NCBI GenBank assembly: GCA_020639075.1
Contig: JACKHI010000001.1
Span: 2,666,001-2,730,000 of the forward strand
DNA length: 64,000 nucleotides
Direction: 5' to 3'
Origin: Phycisphaerales bacterium
GTDB lineage: Bacteria; Planctomycetota; Phycisphaerae; UBA1845; UTPLA1
The position numbers were made by a program, and so were the translations under genes. Positions 25,037-32,082 of this stretch are shown piece by piece. The notes beneath the pieces are model-generated. The model made no database searches. It was not told the DNA's origin and saw only the letters and a program-made list of their open reading frames with translations. The first letter of the stretch is position 1. Each line of letters opens with the position of its first letter.

Positions 25037-26020
25037 ATGACCTCAGACGCGATCGGACAATTGTGCGCACTGACGGCGGCGATGACGTGGGCATTGGCGC
25101 TGATCTTTTTCAGGAAGAGCGGCGAGCGCATTCATCCGCTCGCGCTGAATCTCTTCAAGAACGTCGTCGGAATTGTGATGATCCTGATCGCCCTGGTGAT
25201 CCTGGAAGCACTCGGCGCAGCGGACTTCGGATTCGACACGTCCAGCGAGGTGGGCTGGCGGCAAACGGCGCCGGCGTCGGACTACTACCTTCTGATCATC
25301 AGCGGTTTTCTGGGCATCGCGATCGCCGATACGCTGCTGTTCAAGTGTCTGAATCTCGTCGGTGTAAGCATGTTCGTGATCGTCGAGTGCACGTACAGCC
25401 CGATCACGCTGCTCGTCGCCTGGTGGGTGCTTGCGGAGAAGATCGAGTGGCCTCACATCGTGGGCGGCATACTGATCCTGATTGCCATCCTGCTGACGGT
25501 CAAAGCGCGACCGCCGGCGGATCGCACGCGACAAGAGATCTTCGTCGGCTTCGTGCTCGGGATTCTCTATATCTTCCTGATGGCGATCGGCATCGTGCTG
25601 GCAAAGCCTGTGTTCACGACGGACCGATTCCCGTTGCTTGAAGCGACGGTGCTTCGCCTGATCGCAGGCACGGTCGCGCTGGCGCTGATGGCGGCGGCCT
25701 CGCCGAAGCGAAGGGAACTATTCGGCGTCTTTCGACCGACGCGGTACTGGAAGTACACGTTCCCCGGGGCGCTGCTCGGCGGCTTTCTGTCGATGGTGTT
25801 CTGGATCGCGGGCTTCAAGTACACGGAAACGGGGATCGCTGCGATATTGAACCAGACGTCCGTCGTGTTCGCGGCGGTCTTCGCAGTCATTTTTCTCCGC
25901 GAGCACATTTCGCGGCGAAAGCTCATTTCCATCGCGCTTGCGTTTGCGGGCGTGCTGCTGGTTCGGCTGGGGCCGTCGCTGTCCCGCCAAATCGAAGCCG
26001 TTATGCACAATGCACAATGA
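25037..26020 (+). CDS. EamA/DMT-superfamily transporter
   Basis: A 327-aa protein with ten predicted transmembrane helices in two EamA repeats (about residues 4-140 and 165-310). Repeat hallmarks are ALTAAMTWALALIFFRKSG, ECTYSPITLLVAWWVLAEKI and the matching NQTSVVFAAVFAVIFLREHI. Substrate unknown; family members export amino acids or other metabolites. Its last 20 bp overlap the end of yjbQ on the other strand. Confidence 0.88.
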   Translation: MTSDAIGQLCALTAAMTWALALIFFRKSGERIHPLALNLFKNVVGIVMILIALVILEALGAADFGFDTSSEVGWRQTAPASDYYLLIISGFLGIAIADTLLFKCLNLVGVSMFVIVECTYSPITLLVAWWVLAEKIEWPHIVGGILILIAILLTVKARPPADRTRQEIFVGFVLGILYIFLMAIGIVLAKPVFTTDRFPLLEATVLRLIAGTVALALMAAASPKRRELFGVFRPTRYWKYTFPGALLGGFLSMVFWIAGFKYTETGIAAILNQTSVVFAAVFAVIFLREHISRRKLISIALAFAGVLLVRLGPSLSRQIEAVMHNAQ

Positions 26021-26405
26021 TCTCGCGATTATGTGGATCGCGGCGATGCTCCCACAGGTACACGCCCTGCCAGGTTCCGAGCGAGAGTGAACCATTCACA
26101 ATCGGAATCGACAGAGAGGTCGACGTGAGGATCGCCTTGATGTGCGACGGCATGTCGTCGGGGCCCTCGGCGGTATGGGTGTAGAGCCGGTCATTTTCGG
26201 GAACGAGTCGATTGAGCCAGGTCTCGAGATCGCGGCGCGCGGATGGATCGGCGTTTTCCTGGATGGTGAGACTGGCGGACGTATGCCGAACGAAGACGGT
26301 GCAGAGACCTTCGATGACGTTCGCGCGGCGCACGATGTTGTGAAGTTGCGGCGTGAATTCGCAGAGTCCCTGTTTCGTCGTTCGGATCTGAAGTGTTTCG
26401 ACCAT
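26001..26405 (-). CDS. yjbQ: YjbQ/UPF0047 family protein
   Basis: A 134-aa protein, full length for the family. Conserved blocks are FVRHTSASLTIQENADPSA, HTAEGPDDMPSHIKAILTST and GTWQGVYLWEHR. Family members have weak thiamin-phosphate synthase activity in vitro; their cellular role is not settled. The start 26405 has GGGAG 8 nt upstream. The gene is tail to tail with the EamA gene and shares 20 bp with it. Confidence 0.92.
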   Translation of the reverse strand: MVETLQIRTTKQGLCEFTPQLHNIVRRANVIEGLCTVFVRHTSASLTIQENADPSARRDLETWLNRLVPENDRLYTHTAEGPDDMPSHIKAILTSTSLSIPIVNGSLSLGTWQGVYLWEHRRDPHNREIIVHCA

Positions 26406-26496
26406 GGACGAATCTCCCGGGCGATCGATCAAATTGACACGTGTCTGTATTGCGCGCAACTGCGATCGTTTATTCGACAAAAACATTGTATTTCGC

Positions 26497-26524
26497 TTGA
26501 CTCCCAATGACTGCGGTGTATATT
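26497..26524 (+). promoter_or_regulatory. Sigma70-type promoter ahead of the structured RNA
   Basis: TTGACT (26497-26502), a 16-bp spacer and TATATT (26519-26524). It is the best promoter match noticed in the window and predicts a start near 26531. Confidence 0.6.
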
Positions 26525-26530
26525 TCCTAA

Positions 26531-26870
26531 TGAAAACGAGGGGCCGGCGCGGTTTCTCTATCGACACAGTTTTGAAAGACTCACTGGGAGCGGTTATCGA
26601 GTGACAGGCGTAAGACGACAGACCGGAATGCCGACGATGTGGCGAACGCCATGCATCGCAGGGATTGCGCAGTCGTATTCCGCACTGCGCGCGCGATGCA
26701 TAACCCTCGGTTCGTTCAGCATTTGCAAAGGCGATTGCCTTAGCGACGCCGTGTTCGGCGCCGGCAAGAACGAAGAGGATTGCGCGAGGACTGGCCCTCC
26801 CGAATGAGGTCTTGGGTGTATTGAACCCCAAAGCCCCGGAAGCGGCCCTCGCTTCCGGGGCTTTTTTTTT
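26531..26870 (+). ncRNA. Candidate structured non-coding RNA, about 340 nt
   Basis: The stretch is bounded by a promoter (26497-26524) and an intrinsic terminator (26832-26870). Between them are strong helices. One is a two-level hairpin: ATGCATCGC 26651-26659 with GCGATGCAT 26693-26701, enclosing GCGCAGT 26667-26673 with ACTGCGC 26684-26690. Others are AAGGC-GATT-GCCTT (26728-26741) and CGCCG-TGTT-CGGCG (26747-26760). It lacks the RNase P GAGGAAAGUCC motif, a tmRNA tRNA-like 3' end and the SRP core, and I recognise no known class. A 68-codon GTG-started frame at 26601 has no family similarity. Confidence 0.5.
26832..26870 (+). terminator. Strong intrinsic terminator
   Basis: A 13-bp perfect stem (26832-26844 with 26850-26862), a 5-nt loop and an uninterrupted run of T to 26870. 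No protein gene on this strand ends just upstream, which supports a non-coding transcript. Confidence 0.9.
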
Positions 26871-26907
26871 GGCCGATGCGGTTCGGGCCGCCGCGGCATG
26901 CAGACAA

Positions 26908-26983
26908 ACGTCGATTTTGACGTCGCGAGAAACGAAGGGTCTCGCGGCAACGGACATGGTGCGCGCACGCAAGGCGTGCGCGT
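26908..26983 (+). other. Three consecutive stem-loops upstream of a small ORF
   Basis: ACGTC-6 nt-GACGT, then CGCGAGA-9 nt-TCTCGCG, then CGCGCACGC-3 nt-GCGTGCGCG, within 76 bases. They could be an mRNA leader or part of a second structured RNA. Confidence 0.4.
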
Positions 26984-27004
26984 CTGAGAAATGGAGATTT
27001 CGTG

Positions 27005-27217
27005 ATGGTTCGATGGACTCGTCAAGCGCGAACGATTGCGGACGAGGACCTGGAGCGCTGGCACATTCGCATCGCTCCTTACACATGGATCGGGGATCAG
27101 TCGGTGTACCGCCGGCGGCGCGCGGGGCGTCAAGTGACTGGTTTCCGCGCGTACCGCGAACGGCTTCAACAGCACCGGTTCGCTTGTGGTAGCTCAATGG
27201 AAAGAGCATCAGGCTGA
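27005..27217 (+). CDS. Possible small protein, 70 aa, overlapping the tRNA-like element
   Basis: GGAGA lies 7 nt upstream of ATG 27005. The product is basic and aromatic-rich (RWHIRIAPYTWIGDQSVYRR, FRAYRERLQQHRF). I recognise no family. The last 12 codons lie inside the tRNA-like cloverleaf, which is odd for a real gene, so this may be a chance frame in structured RNA. Confidence 0.35.
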   Translation: MVRWTRQARTIADEDLERWHIRIAPYTWIGDQSVYRRRRAGRQVTGFRAYRERLQQHRFACGSSMERASG

Positions 27218-27258
27218 AAACCTGAACGTTGCCGGTTCGAATCCGGCCCACTCCGCCA
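27183..27258 (+). tRNA. tRNA-Phe(GAA)-like cloverleaf with defective acceptor stem
   Basis: Box A (TAGCTCAATGG), the D-stem GCTC/GAGC, a 5-bp anticodon stem TCAGG/CCTGA with 7-nt loop CTGAAAA (anticodon GAA), the T-arm GCCGG-TTCGAAT-CCGGC and an encoded CCA are all present. In the acceptor stem only the inner four pairs form; the outer three (C-C, T-C, T-T) do not. The discriminator base is G, whereas bacterial tRNA-Phe normally has A. It may be a pseudo-tRNA or a tRNA-like decoy rather than a working tRNA. Confidence 0.65.
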
Positions 27259-27749
27259 GGAGCCCGTTTCGACGGGCAAGCCCAGGTCGGGGGAAACCGA
27301 CCACCAGACTGTCACTCTGGCAAGGAACGGGTCGAGGGATCGATTCACTGGATTTGCCGGTCGCACCGGCGAGGCGGTCAGCGTCGAAACATCGACGCGA
27401 TCGCCAAACCGTTACGACACTGTTCGCACGGCTCAGCCGCCGGGTGGATACCGTCGAGACAAACAGGGTCGACCGTCGTCGCTCGCGCAAATCAGGGAAC
27501 GCGGCGGCGCGGTTCACGCACTGTCACTGACTCGGCTCAAACCCGGCGCCGCCGATGCGGGCGGGGCCAACCAGCGAATCGCCCCTCGGCCCGAACATTG
27601 AAGTGAAATCGCGCGGCGCCGTTGAGTCGCCGTGCGTAGGCGATAGACGAACGATGGGTGCCAACCATACAAGCACGCCGACGATGGGCGTCGGCCCGGC
27701 ACCCGTAAATGAACAGACAGGTTACGTATTGATGAAGGGAGGTAACCCG
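27259..27749 (+). other. Structured region between tRNA-like element and slipin gene
   Basis: Besides the Asp-like element it holds several short hairpins, for example GCCCGT-TTCG-ACGGGC (27262-27277) and GCGTCG-6 nt-CGACGC (about 27380-27397). The frame upstream of the slipin start is open but has no family similarity. No protein gene supported. Confidence 0.4.
27275..27358 (+). ncRNA. Degenerate tRNA-Asp(GUC)-like element
   Basis: It has a D-arm GGTCG/CGACC with GG in the loop, then an anticodon arm CCAGA-CTGTCAC-TCTGG (anticodon GUC, T at position 33). A six-pair acceptor GGCAAG/TTTGCC is possible (one G-U). The T-arm cannot be formed and the variable region is too long. It lies 16 bp after the Phe-like element. 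Confidence 0.35.
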
Positions 27750-28880
27750 ATGTTGATGTTCAAAACGTGGCGAATCGGTAAGCACGAACGGGGCCTCTGG
27801 TTCCGACATGGAGACTTCCAGGGGATTCTGCGCCCGGGGAAGCATCGGTTCTGGAATTGGCCGTTGCTGCGCCGAGCGAACTGGGTACAGACCGTCAACA
27901 CGCTGGTCACAAAGTTCGAACACACGCTGCTCGACATGATCGTCCGCGATCCGCGGGCGCGCGACGAACTGCTGGTGCTGGACCTCGGTGACAGCGAGCG
28001 GGCGTTCGTCTGGAAGAACGACCGGCTGGCGTACGTGCTCGAGCCAGGTCGGCACGTGTTCTGGCGCGAGCCGGCTGAGCTCACTGTCGAAACCTACAAC
28101 GTGAGCGAATTCCGTTTCGATCACGCGCGGTTGGAGACGATCGTCGGCATGGCGGACGCGCGCAAGCACCTGCTGATCGTCGATGTCGAGCCGCACGAAA
28201 CCGTGTTGCTGCTGCGCGACGGACAGATCGTCGACACGCTCGGGGAAGGCCGCTACGCCTACTGGCGCGCGGCCGGTCGACTCGAGGCGCGCAAAGTGGA
28301 CCGGCGCGAGCAGGTTCTGGATGTCGCGGGCCAGGAGATCATGACCCACGACAAGGTCACGCTGCGTGTCAACCTGCTGGTGATGTGGAGCGTTACGGAT
28401 CCGGTCAAGATGGCGACGCTGGTCAAGGACGCGGACCAGGCGCTGTACCGCGACGCGCAGCTCGCGCTGCGGGCGGCAATCGGAACGCGCAAGCTCGAGA
28501 CGCTGCTGGCGAACAAGGATGCCGTGGGCGACGAGCTGCGCGAGGCGATGGTCAAGCGCGCCGAGCACATGGGGATCGCGATCCACACGGTGGGCCTGAA
28601 GGACATCATTCTGCCGGGCGAGATGAAGGCGATCCTGAACCGCGTCATCGAGGCGGAAAAGCAGGCGGAAGCGAACCTGATTCGTCGACGCGAGGAGACG
28701 GCGACGGTCCGCAGCCAGCTCAACACGGCGAAGCTGATTGCGGAGACGCCGCACCTGGCGCGCGAGCGCGAGCTCGAGCTATTGGGTGAGATTCTCCGCG
28801 GAACCAAGGCGACGATCGTTCTCGGCCAGGGAGACGTGGCCGAGCAGATCCGCGGAATGGTGAGTAGCCTGGAGAGCTGA
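27750..28880 (+). CDS. Slipin family (SPFH/band 7) protein with triple N-terminal repeat
   Basis: A 376-aa protein. GGGAGG lies 7 nt upstream of ATG 27750. Residues 11-35, 82-105 and 148-172 are three copies of an ER/HE-x-DG-x-PG-H-FW-like unit (ERGLWFRHGDFQGILRPGKH is the first). The SPFH domain runs from about 180 to 300 (HDKVTLRVNLLVMWSVTDP, ILPGEMKAILNRVIEAEKQA) and the end is helical. There is no clear transmembrane helix. Slipins with this N-terminus often neighbour RtcB-type RNA-repair genes; here the neighbours are tRNA-like elements. Its molecular role is not established. Confidence 0.88.
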   Translation: MLMFKTWRIGKHERGLWFRHGDFQGILRPGKHRFWNWPLLRRANWVQTVNTLVTKFEHTLLDMIVRDPRARDELLVLDLGDSERAFVWKNDRLAYVLEPGRHVFWREPAELTVETYNVSEFRFDHARLETIVGMADARKHLLIVDVEPHETVLLLRDGQIVDTLGEGRYAYWRAAGRLEARKVDRREQVLDVAGQEIMTHDKVTLRVNLLVMWSVTDPVKMATLVKDADQALYRDAQLALRAAIGTRKLETLLANKDAVGDELREAMVKRAEHMGIAIHTVGLKDIILPGEMKAILNRVIEAEKQAEANLIRRREETATVRSQLNTAKLIAETPHLARERELELLGEILRGTKATIVLGQGDVAEQIRGMVSSLES

Positions 28881-29296
28881 AAGATCTGCGAATCGCATTT
28901 TGTTTCTCGTTCGGCGTCGACGCGGGAATGGCGATTCGCACACAGCGAAAATTGTCGTAACTCTCAGCCGGAGAGCTGCGGCAATCGGCCATGGCAACGA
29001 GCCGATTGTCGCGATTCGAAGTCGTTGCCTGATTGGTATGGAATTGAATCAGAAAGGAGGTGATGCCAGAGCGTGATGGTCGCTGACTGCGCGGCGCCGC
29101 GCGGTCGGCGTCCGTCACGACGCTTTGTTTAGCCGCAACGATCGGGCAATGGCTCGATCGATTCGATCGATTTGCGTACTTATTTGCTGCAGCTTGGGGG
29201 CGGTCCACGATGGGTCGCTCCCATGATGGTCCCAGCGTGATGGCCTCCTCGTGGCGGGACTGGATTCGACAGACATCACGAGAAACCGCGAGCACC
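28881..29296. other. Intergenic with AGAAAGGAGGTGAT motif
   Basis: About 415 bases with no protein gene supported. At 29050-29063 AGAAAGGAGGTGAT, a near-perfect complement of the 16S rRNA 3' end, is followed at once by a 7-codon frame MPERDGR. It may be a translated leader peptide or chance. CGATCGATTCGATCGAT-like repeats lie near 29155. Confidence 0.35.
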
Positions 29297-29375
29297 CCGT
29301 GAGTCGCCGGCTGGTCGCGCCGGCGCCGCTCTTATATGGCGGTCGCGCAAGAGGTTCGATTCCTCCTCACGGGAG
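29297..29375 (+). tRNA. tRNA-Ile(UAU)-like cloverleaf
   Basis: The acceptor is a perfect 7-bp stem CCCGTGA/TCACGGG with discriminator A. The anticodon arm CCGCT-CTTATAT-GGCGG gives anticodon UAU (T at 33, A at 37). The T-arm has GAGG-TTCGATT-CCTC with the first pair mismatched. The D-arm is unusual: a 6-bp stem CGCCGG/CCGGCG, 9-nt loop, and G instead of T at position 8. No CCA is encoded. Bacteria usually read AUA with a lysidine-modified CAU tRNA, so UAU is notable. Function as a true tRNA is uncertain. Confidence 0.55.
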
Positions 29376-29427
29376 ATCAGATCGCATTCGGCTCATCGAC
29401 TCGATCGGTTCGGAAGCTACCGTCGTG

Positions 29428-30366
29428 CTACATTGCGGCAGCAAGTTCACGAGGCTTGGCCGGCTCAGACGCCGGTTCGGGCCGCTTCGATTCGGGCTGA
29501 CACGGACCTTCCGTCGAAGGTACGTCGATCAACGTCGAATCTGTGAAGAAGTTGGCGCCGTCGAGCAACATCAGGAGTTCCGATTCGTCCTTCAACTGGG
29601 CGATGCCCGTAAAGAGCGCGGACTGTCCGAGCCGATCGGGAAGCGGTTGAATCTGGTCGGGCTGGATTCGCACGACGGAGTCCACGGAGTCAACCTGAAC
29701 GCCGAGCTGTCGGTTGTCCGATTCCAGAACAATGATCAGCGGCTTACGCAACGAATGAAGCAATTCGCGAATCTGGCCCAGGAGCGACATCATCGTGCCG
29801 AGCTCCTGCTGACTCGTCTGGTCGATGATCCTGTGCGCGGCGTCCGTATCACCATCGCGCATGAATCGCGTCACTTTGTCGGCGATGGAGTGAATCGTCT
29901 TGTGCGGCGTATCGAGTTGCCCGATCAGCCTGTAAAGCGTGAAGTTCGAGTTCGTGAGTTTCTGAAGGCGCCCTTCATCGGAAACGAGTGCGTCGTACCA
30001 TTTGCCAAACGCGCACTTGTGCGGATCTCGCGCAAGTGTGAACTCGCGGTTCTCATTGACGGAGCGCTTGAGTTCATCGATCCATTTGATGTGATCCTGT
30101 TCGCGGGCTTCGAGGAGTTGGATGATTTCCTTGGTTTCCGCGTCCAGAGAGTTGAGACCGATCATTGTTCGAAGGTCGCGCACAGCAATCACTCTGCCAC
30201 GCAAGCTGAGCGCCCCGACGACATGCTCGGGCGTCTGCGGAAGCTGACGGATTTCATGATCACGAGACGGCGTCAGTTCCCGGACCCCCGCGACATGAAC
30301 GGCATACTTCTGGTCAGAAAGCGTAAATACGAGCCACTGATTGGACGTTCCGTGCTGCTGAGTCAT
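29428..30366 (-). CDS. CheW-like protein with inserted CZB zinc-sensing domain
   Basis: A 312-aa protein. The CheW beta-barrel is split: residues 8-80 (WLVFTLSDQKYAVHVAGVRE, GALSLRGRVIAVRDLRTMIG) and 208-285 (VDSVDSVVRIQPDQIQPLPD). Between them residues about 88-165 form a CZB domain with the expected ligands H92, C118 (HKCAFGKWYD), H155 and H159. CZB domains bind zinc and sense oxidants such as hypochlorous acid in characterised members. The start 30366 has AAGGGGTGG upstream. No che or MCP gene is adjacent. It may link zinc or redox state to the chemotaxis kinase complex. Confidence 0.85.
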   Translation of the reverse strand: MTQQHGTSNQWLVFTLSDQKYAVHVAGVRELTPSRDHEIRQLPQTPEHVVGALSLRGRVIAVRDLRTMIGLNSLDAETKEIIQLLEAREQDHIKWIDELKRSVNENREFTLARDPHKCAFGKWYDALVSDEGRLQKLTNSNFTLYRLIGQLDTPHKTIHSIADKVTRFMRDGDTDAAHRIIDQTSQQELGTMMSLLGQIRELLHSLRKPLIIVLESDNRQLGVQVDSVDSVVRIQPDQIQPLPDRLGQSALFTGIAQLKDESELLMLLDGANFFTDSTLIDVPSTEGPCQPESKRPEPASEPAKPRELAAAM

Positions 30367-30586
30367 GGATAACCACCCCTTCTTGTCTTCTATCATCGGA
30401 TCAACGCGACTCGTATCGTTGTACGAACCTCTGGACCGCTGCCGATAATCGATTGGCGAGGGTGTAGAAAAACAGGCCGGCGCCGACAATTTGTTGAGAA
30501 TTCCGGTAAGGCAATAGGCGGATCACTCATGCGGGAATGCTCCAGTCATGGGCTTCGAGGCGGAGCACGGATCAAGGGCCTGTTGC

Positions 30587-31951
30587 ATGACAAAGAGCAA
30601 CAAGGCCCCAGATTCATGTCGCCTCGACACTCCGAACGCTAGCGTCACTGGTCGCAAGATCCCATGGGTTCCACTCCTGCCCTATCAAAAGGCGGCGATC
30701 GAGCGCAGCGACCGATTCACGTGGAACTGCTGGTCCCGGCAGACGGGGAAGAGCTTCACATTCAGTCTTCGCCGCTTGATTCGCGGTCTCCATCGGCGGC
30801 GCAATCAGATCATCCTCTCCGCAGGCGAACGACAGAGCCGCGAAGTCATGCACAAGGTGCGGATGCACTGCCATGCAATGCAGATTCATGCAAGTTGGAC
30901 CGGCAGTTCGATCATGAACGGGGCGACATTCAAATCCCTGGAGGCGACGCTCCCGAACGGGGTGCGAATCCTGGCATTACCCGCCAACCCGATGACGGCG
31001 CGTGGGTTCACGGGCGACGTATTTCTCGACGAGTTTGCAATGCATCGCGACGATGCGGAAATCTGGGCGGCGCTGTTTCCGACGTTATTGCGCGGCGATG
31101 GCGAATTGGACGTTGCATCAACGCCCCGAGGAAAAGGAAACCTGTTCTATCGGATGCGCGACAATCCGCAATTCGCAACGTCGCTCGTGACGCTTCGGGA
31201 TGCGATCGATCAGGGGCTCCAGGCGAATGAGAGCGAGTTGCGAGACGGCATCGGCGATGAATTCGCATGGCGACAGGAGTTCTGTTGCGAGTTCCTTGAC
31301 GAGGCCTATGCGTTCATGCCGCTGGACATGATCCACAATTGCGAGTCCCGCGATGCATCGGTCGCGATCAACTGGGACCTGTTGCGGCTGCACGGCGTGG
31401 AGGTTTTTGTCGGCATCGACATCGGTCGGTTTCGCGATCTGACAGCGATCTGGCTATGGCGTCGCGACGGCGCAACGTACACAACGATCGGCGTCGAAAC
31501 GCTCGAGAACACGCCGTTTGACGAACAGGAAGCGATGATCGCGGAAGTCCTCTCGCAACGGGCAGTGCGGCGATGTTGCATCGATGCATCGGGAATCGGT
31601 CTGCATCTGTCCGAGCGACTCGTCGAGCGATTCGGCGCCCACAGCGTCGAACCCGTTGTGTTCACGCTCGCGGCAAAGAGCCGTATGGCTTCGACGCTTC
31701 GAATTCAGGCCGAGCGCGGCGCGCTTCAGATTCCAAGCGATCGGGCCATCGTCGAGGACTGGCATTCCGTAACGCGCACGGCGAGCGCAGGCGGCAGCGT
31801 TCGTTTCGAGGCGGATCGCAACAAGAACGGCCACGCCGATCGATTCTGGGCGGCGGCTCTTGGATTGACCGCGGCCGAGGGATGCGGACCGATGGGCGCG
31901 GACTTCGCCACGGACGGTCGACTCCGCTTCGGCGGCGCCGGGATCTGGTAG
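30587..31951 (+). CDS. Phage terminase large subunit
   Basis: A 454-aa DNA-packaging ATPase/nuclease of the Mu-like Terminase_6 type. Walker A is RQTGKS (51-56), Walker B VFLDEF (145-150) and the coupling motif STP (178-180). The RNase H-like nuclease shows D278 (VGIDIGRF), D333 (CIDASGIG) and D418 (HADRFW). An upstream ATG at 30548 is an alternative start. All key residues are intact, so the gene is under selection or recently acquired. The portal gene follows 131 bp downstream. No small terminase subunit is visible. Confidence 0.85.
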   Translation: MTKSNKAPDSCRLDTPNASVTGRKIPWVPLLPYQKAAIERSDRFTWNCWSRQTGKSFTFSLRRLIRGLHRRRNQIILSAGERQSREVMHKVRMHCHAMQIHASWTGSSIMNGATFKSLEATLPNGVRILALPANPMTARGFTGDVFLDEFAMHRDDAEIWAALFPTLLRGDGELDVASTPRGKGNLFYRMRDNPQFATSLVTLRDAIDQGLQANESELRDGIGDEFAWRQEFCCEFLDEAYAFMPLDMIHNCESRDASVAINWDLLRLHGVEVFVGIDIGRFRDLTAIWLWRRDGATYTTIGVETLENTPFDEQEAMIAEVLSQRAVRRCCIDASGIGLHLSERLVERFGAHSVEPVVFTLAAKSRMASTLRIQAERGALQIPSDRAIVEDWHSVTRTASAGGSVRFEADRNKNGHADRFWAAALGLTAAEGCGPMGADFATDGRLRFGGAGIW

Positions 31952-32082
31952 CGGCGTACGCGCTCGAAATCACCTCACGAGTGCAATCGCGCCGGGCCGG
32001 AACACCGGGCAAGTTCGGAACAGAGAATTCGCGATTGTCGCGGTGCGACGACCGGACCGCGCCGAAAACAGGGAGCCATGCC

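Noticed and set aside
26531..26870. Structured RNA as tmRNA or RNase P RNA.
   Set aside because: No tRNA-like 3' end with TTCGA arm and no GAGGAAAGUCC core.
27050..27080. TGGCAC sequence as a sigma54 (RtcR-type) promoter ahead of the tRNA-like elements.
   Set aside because: No GC at the required distance from GG.
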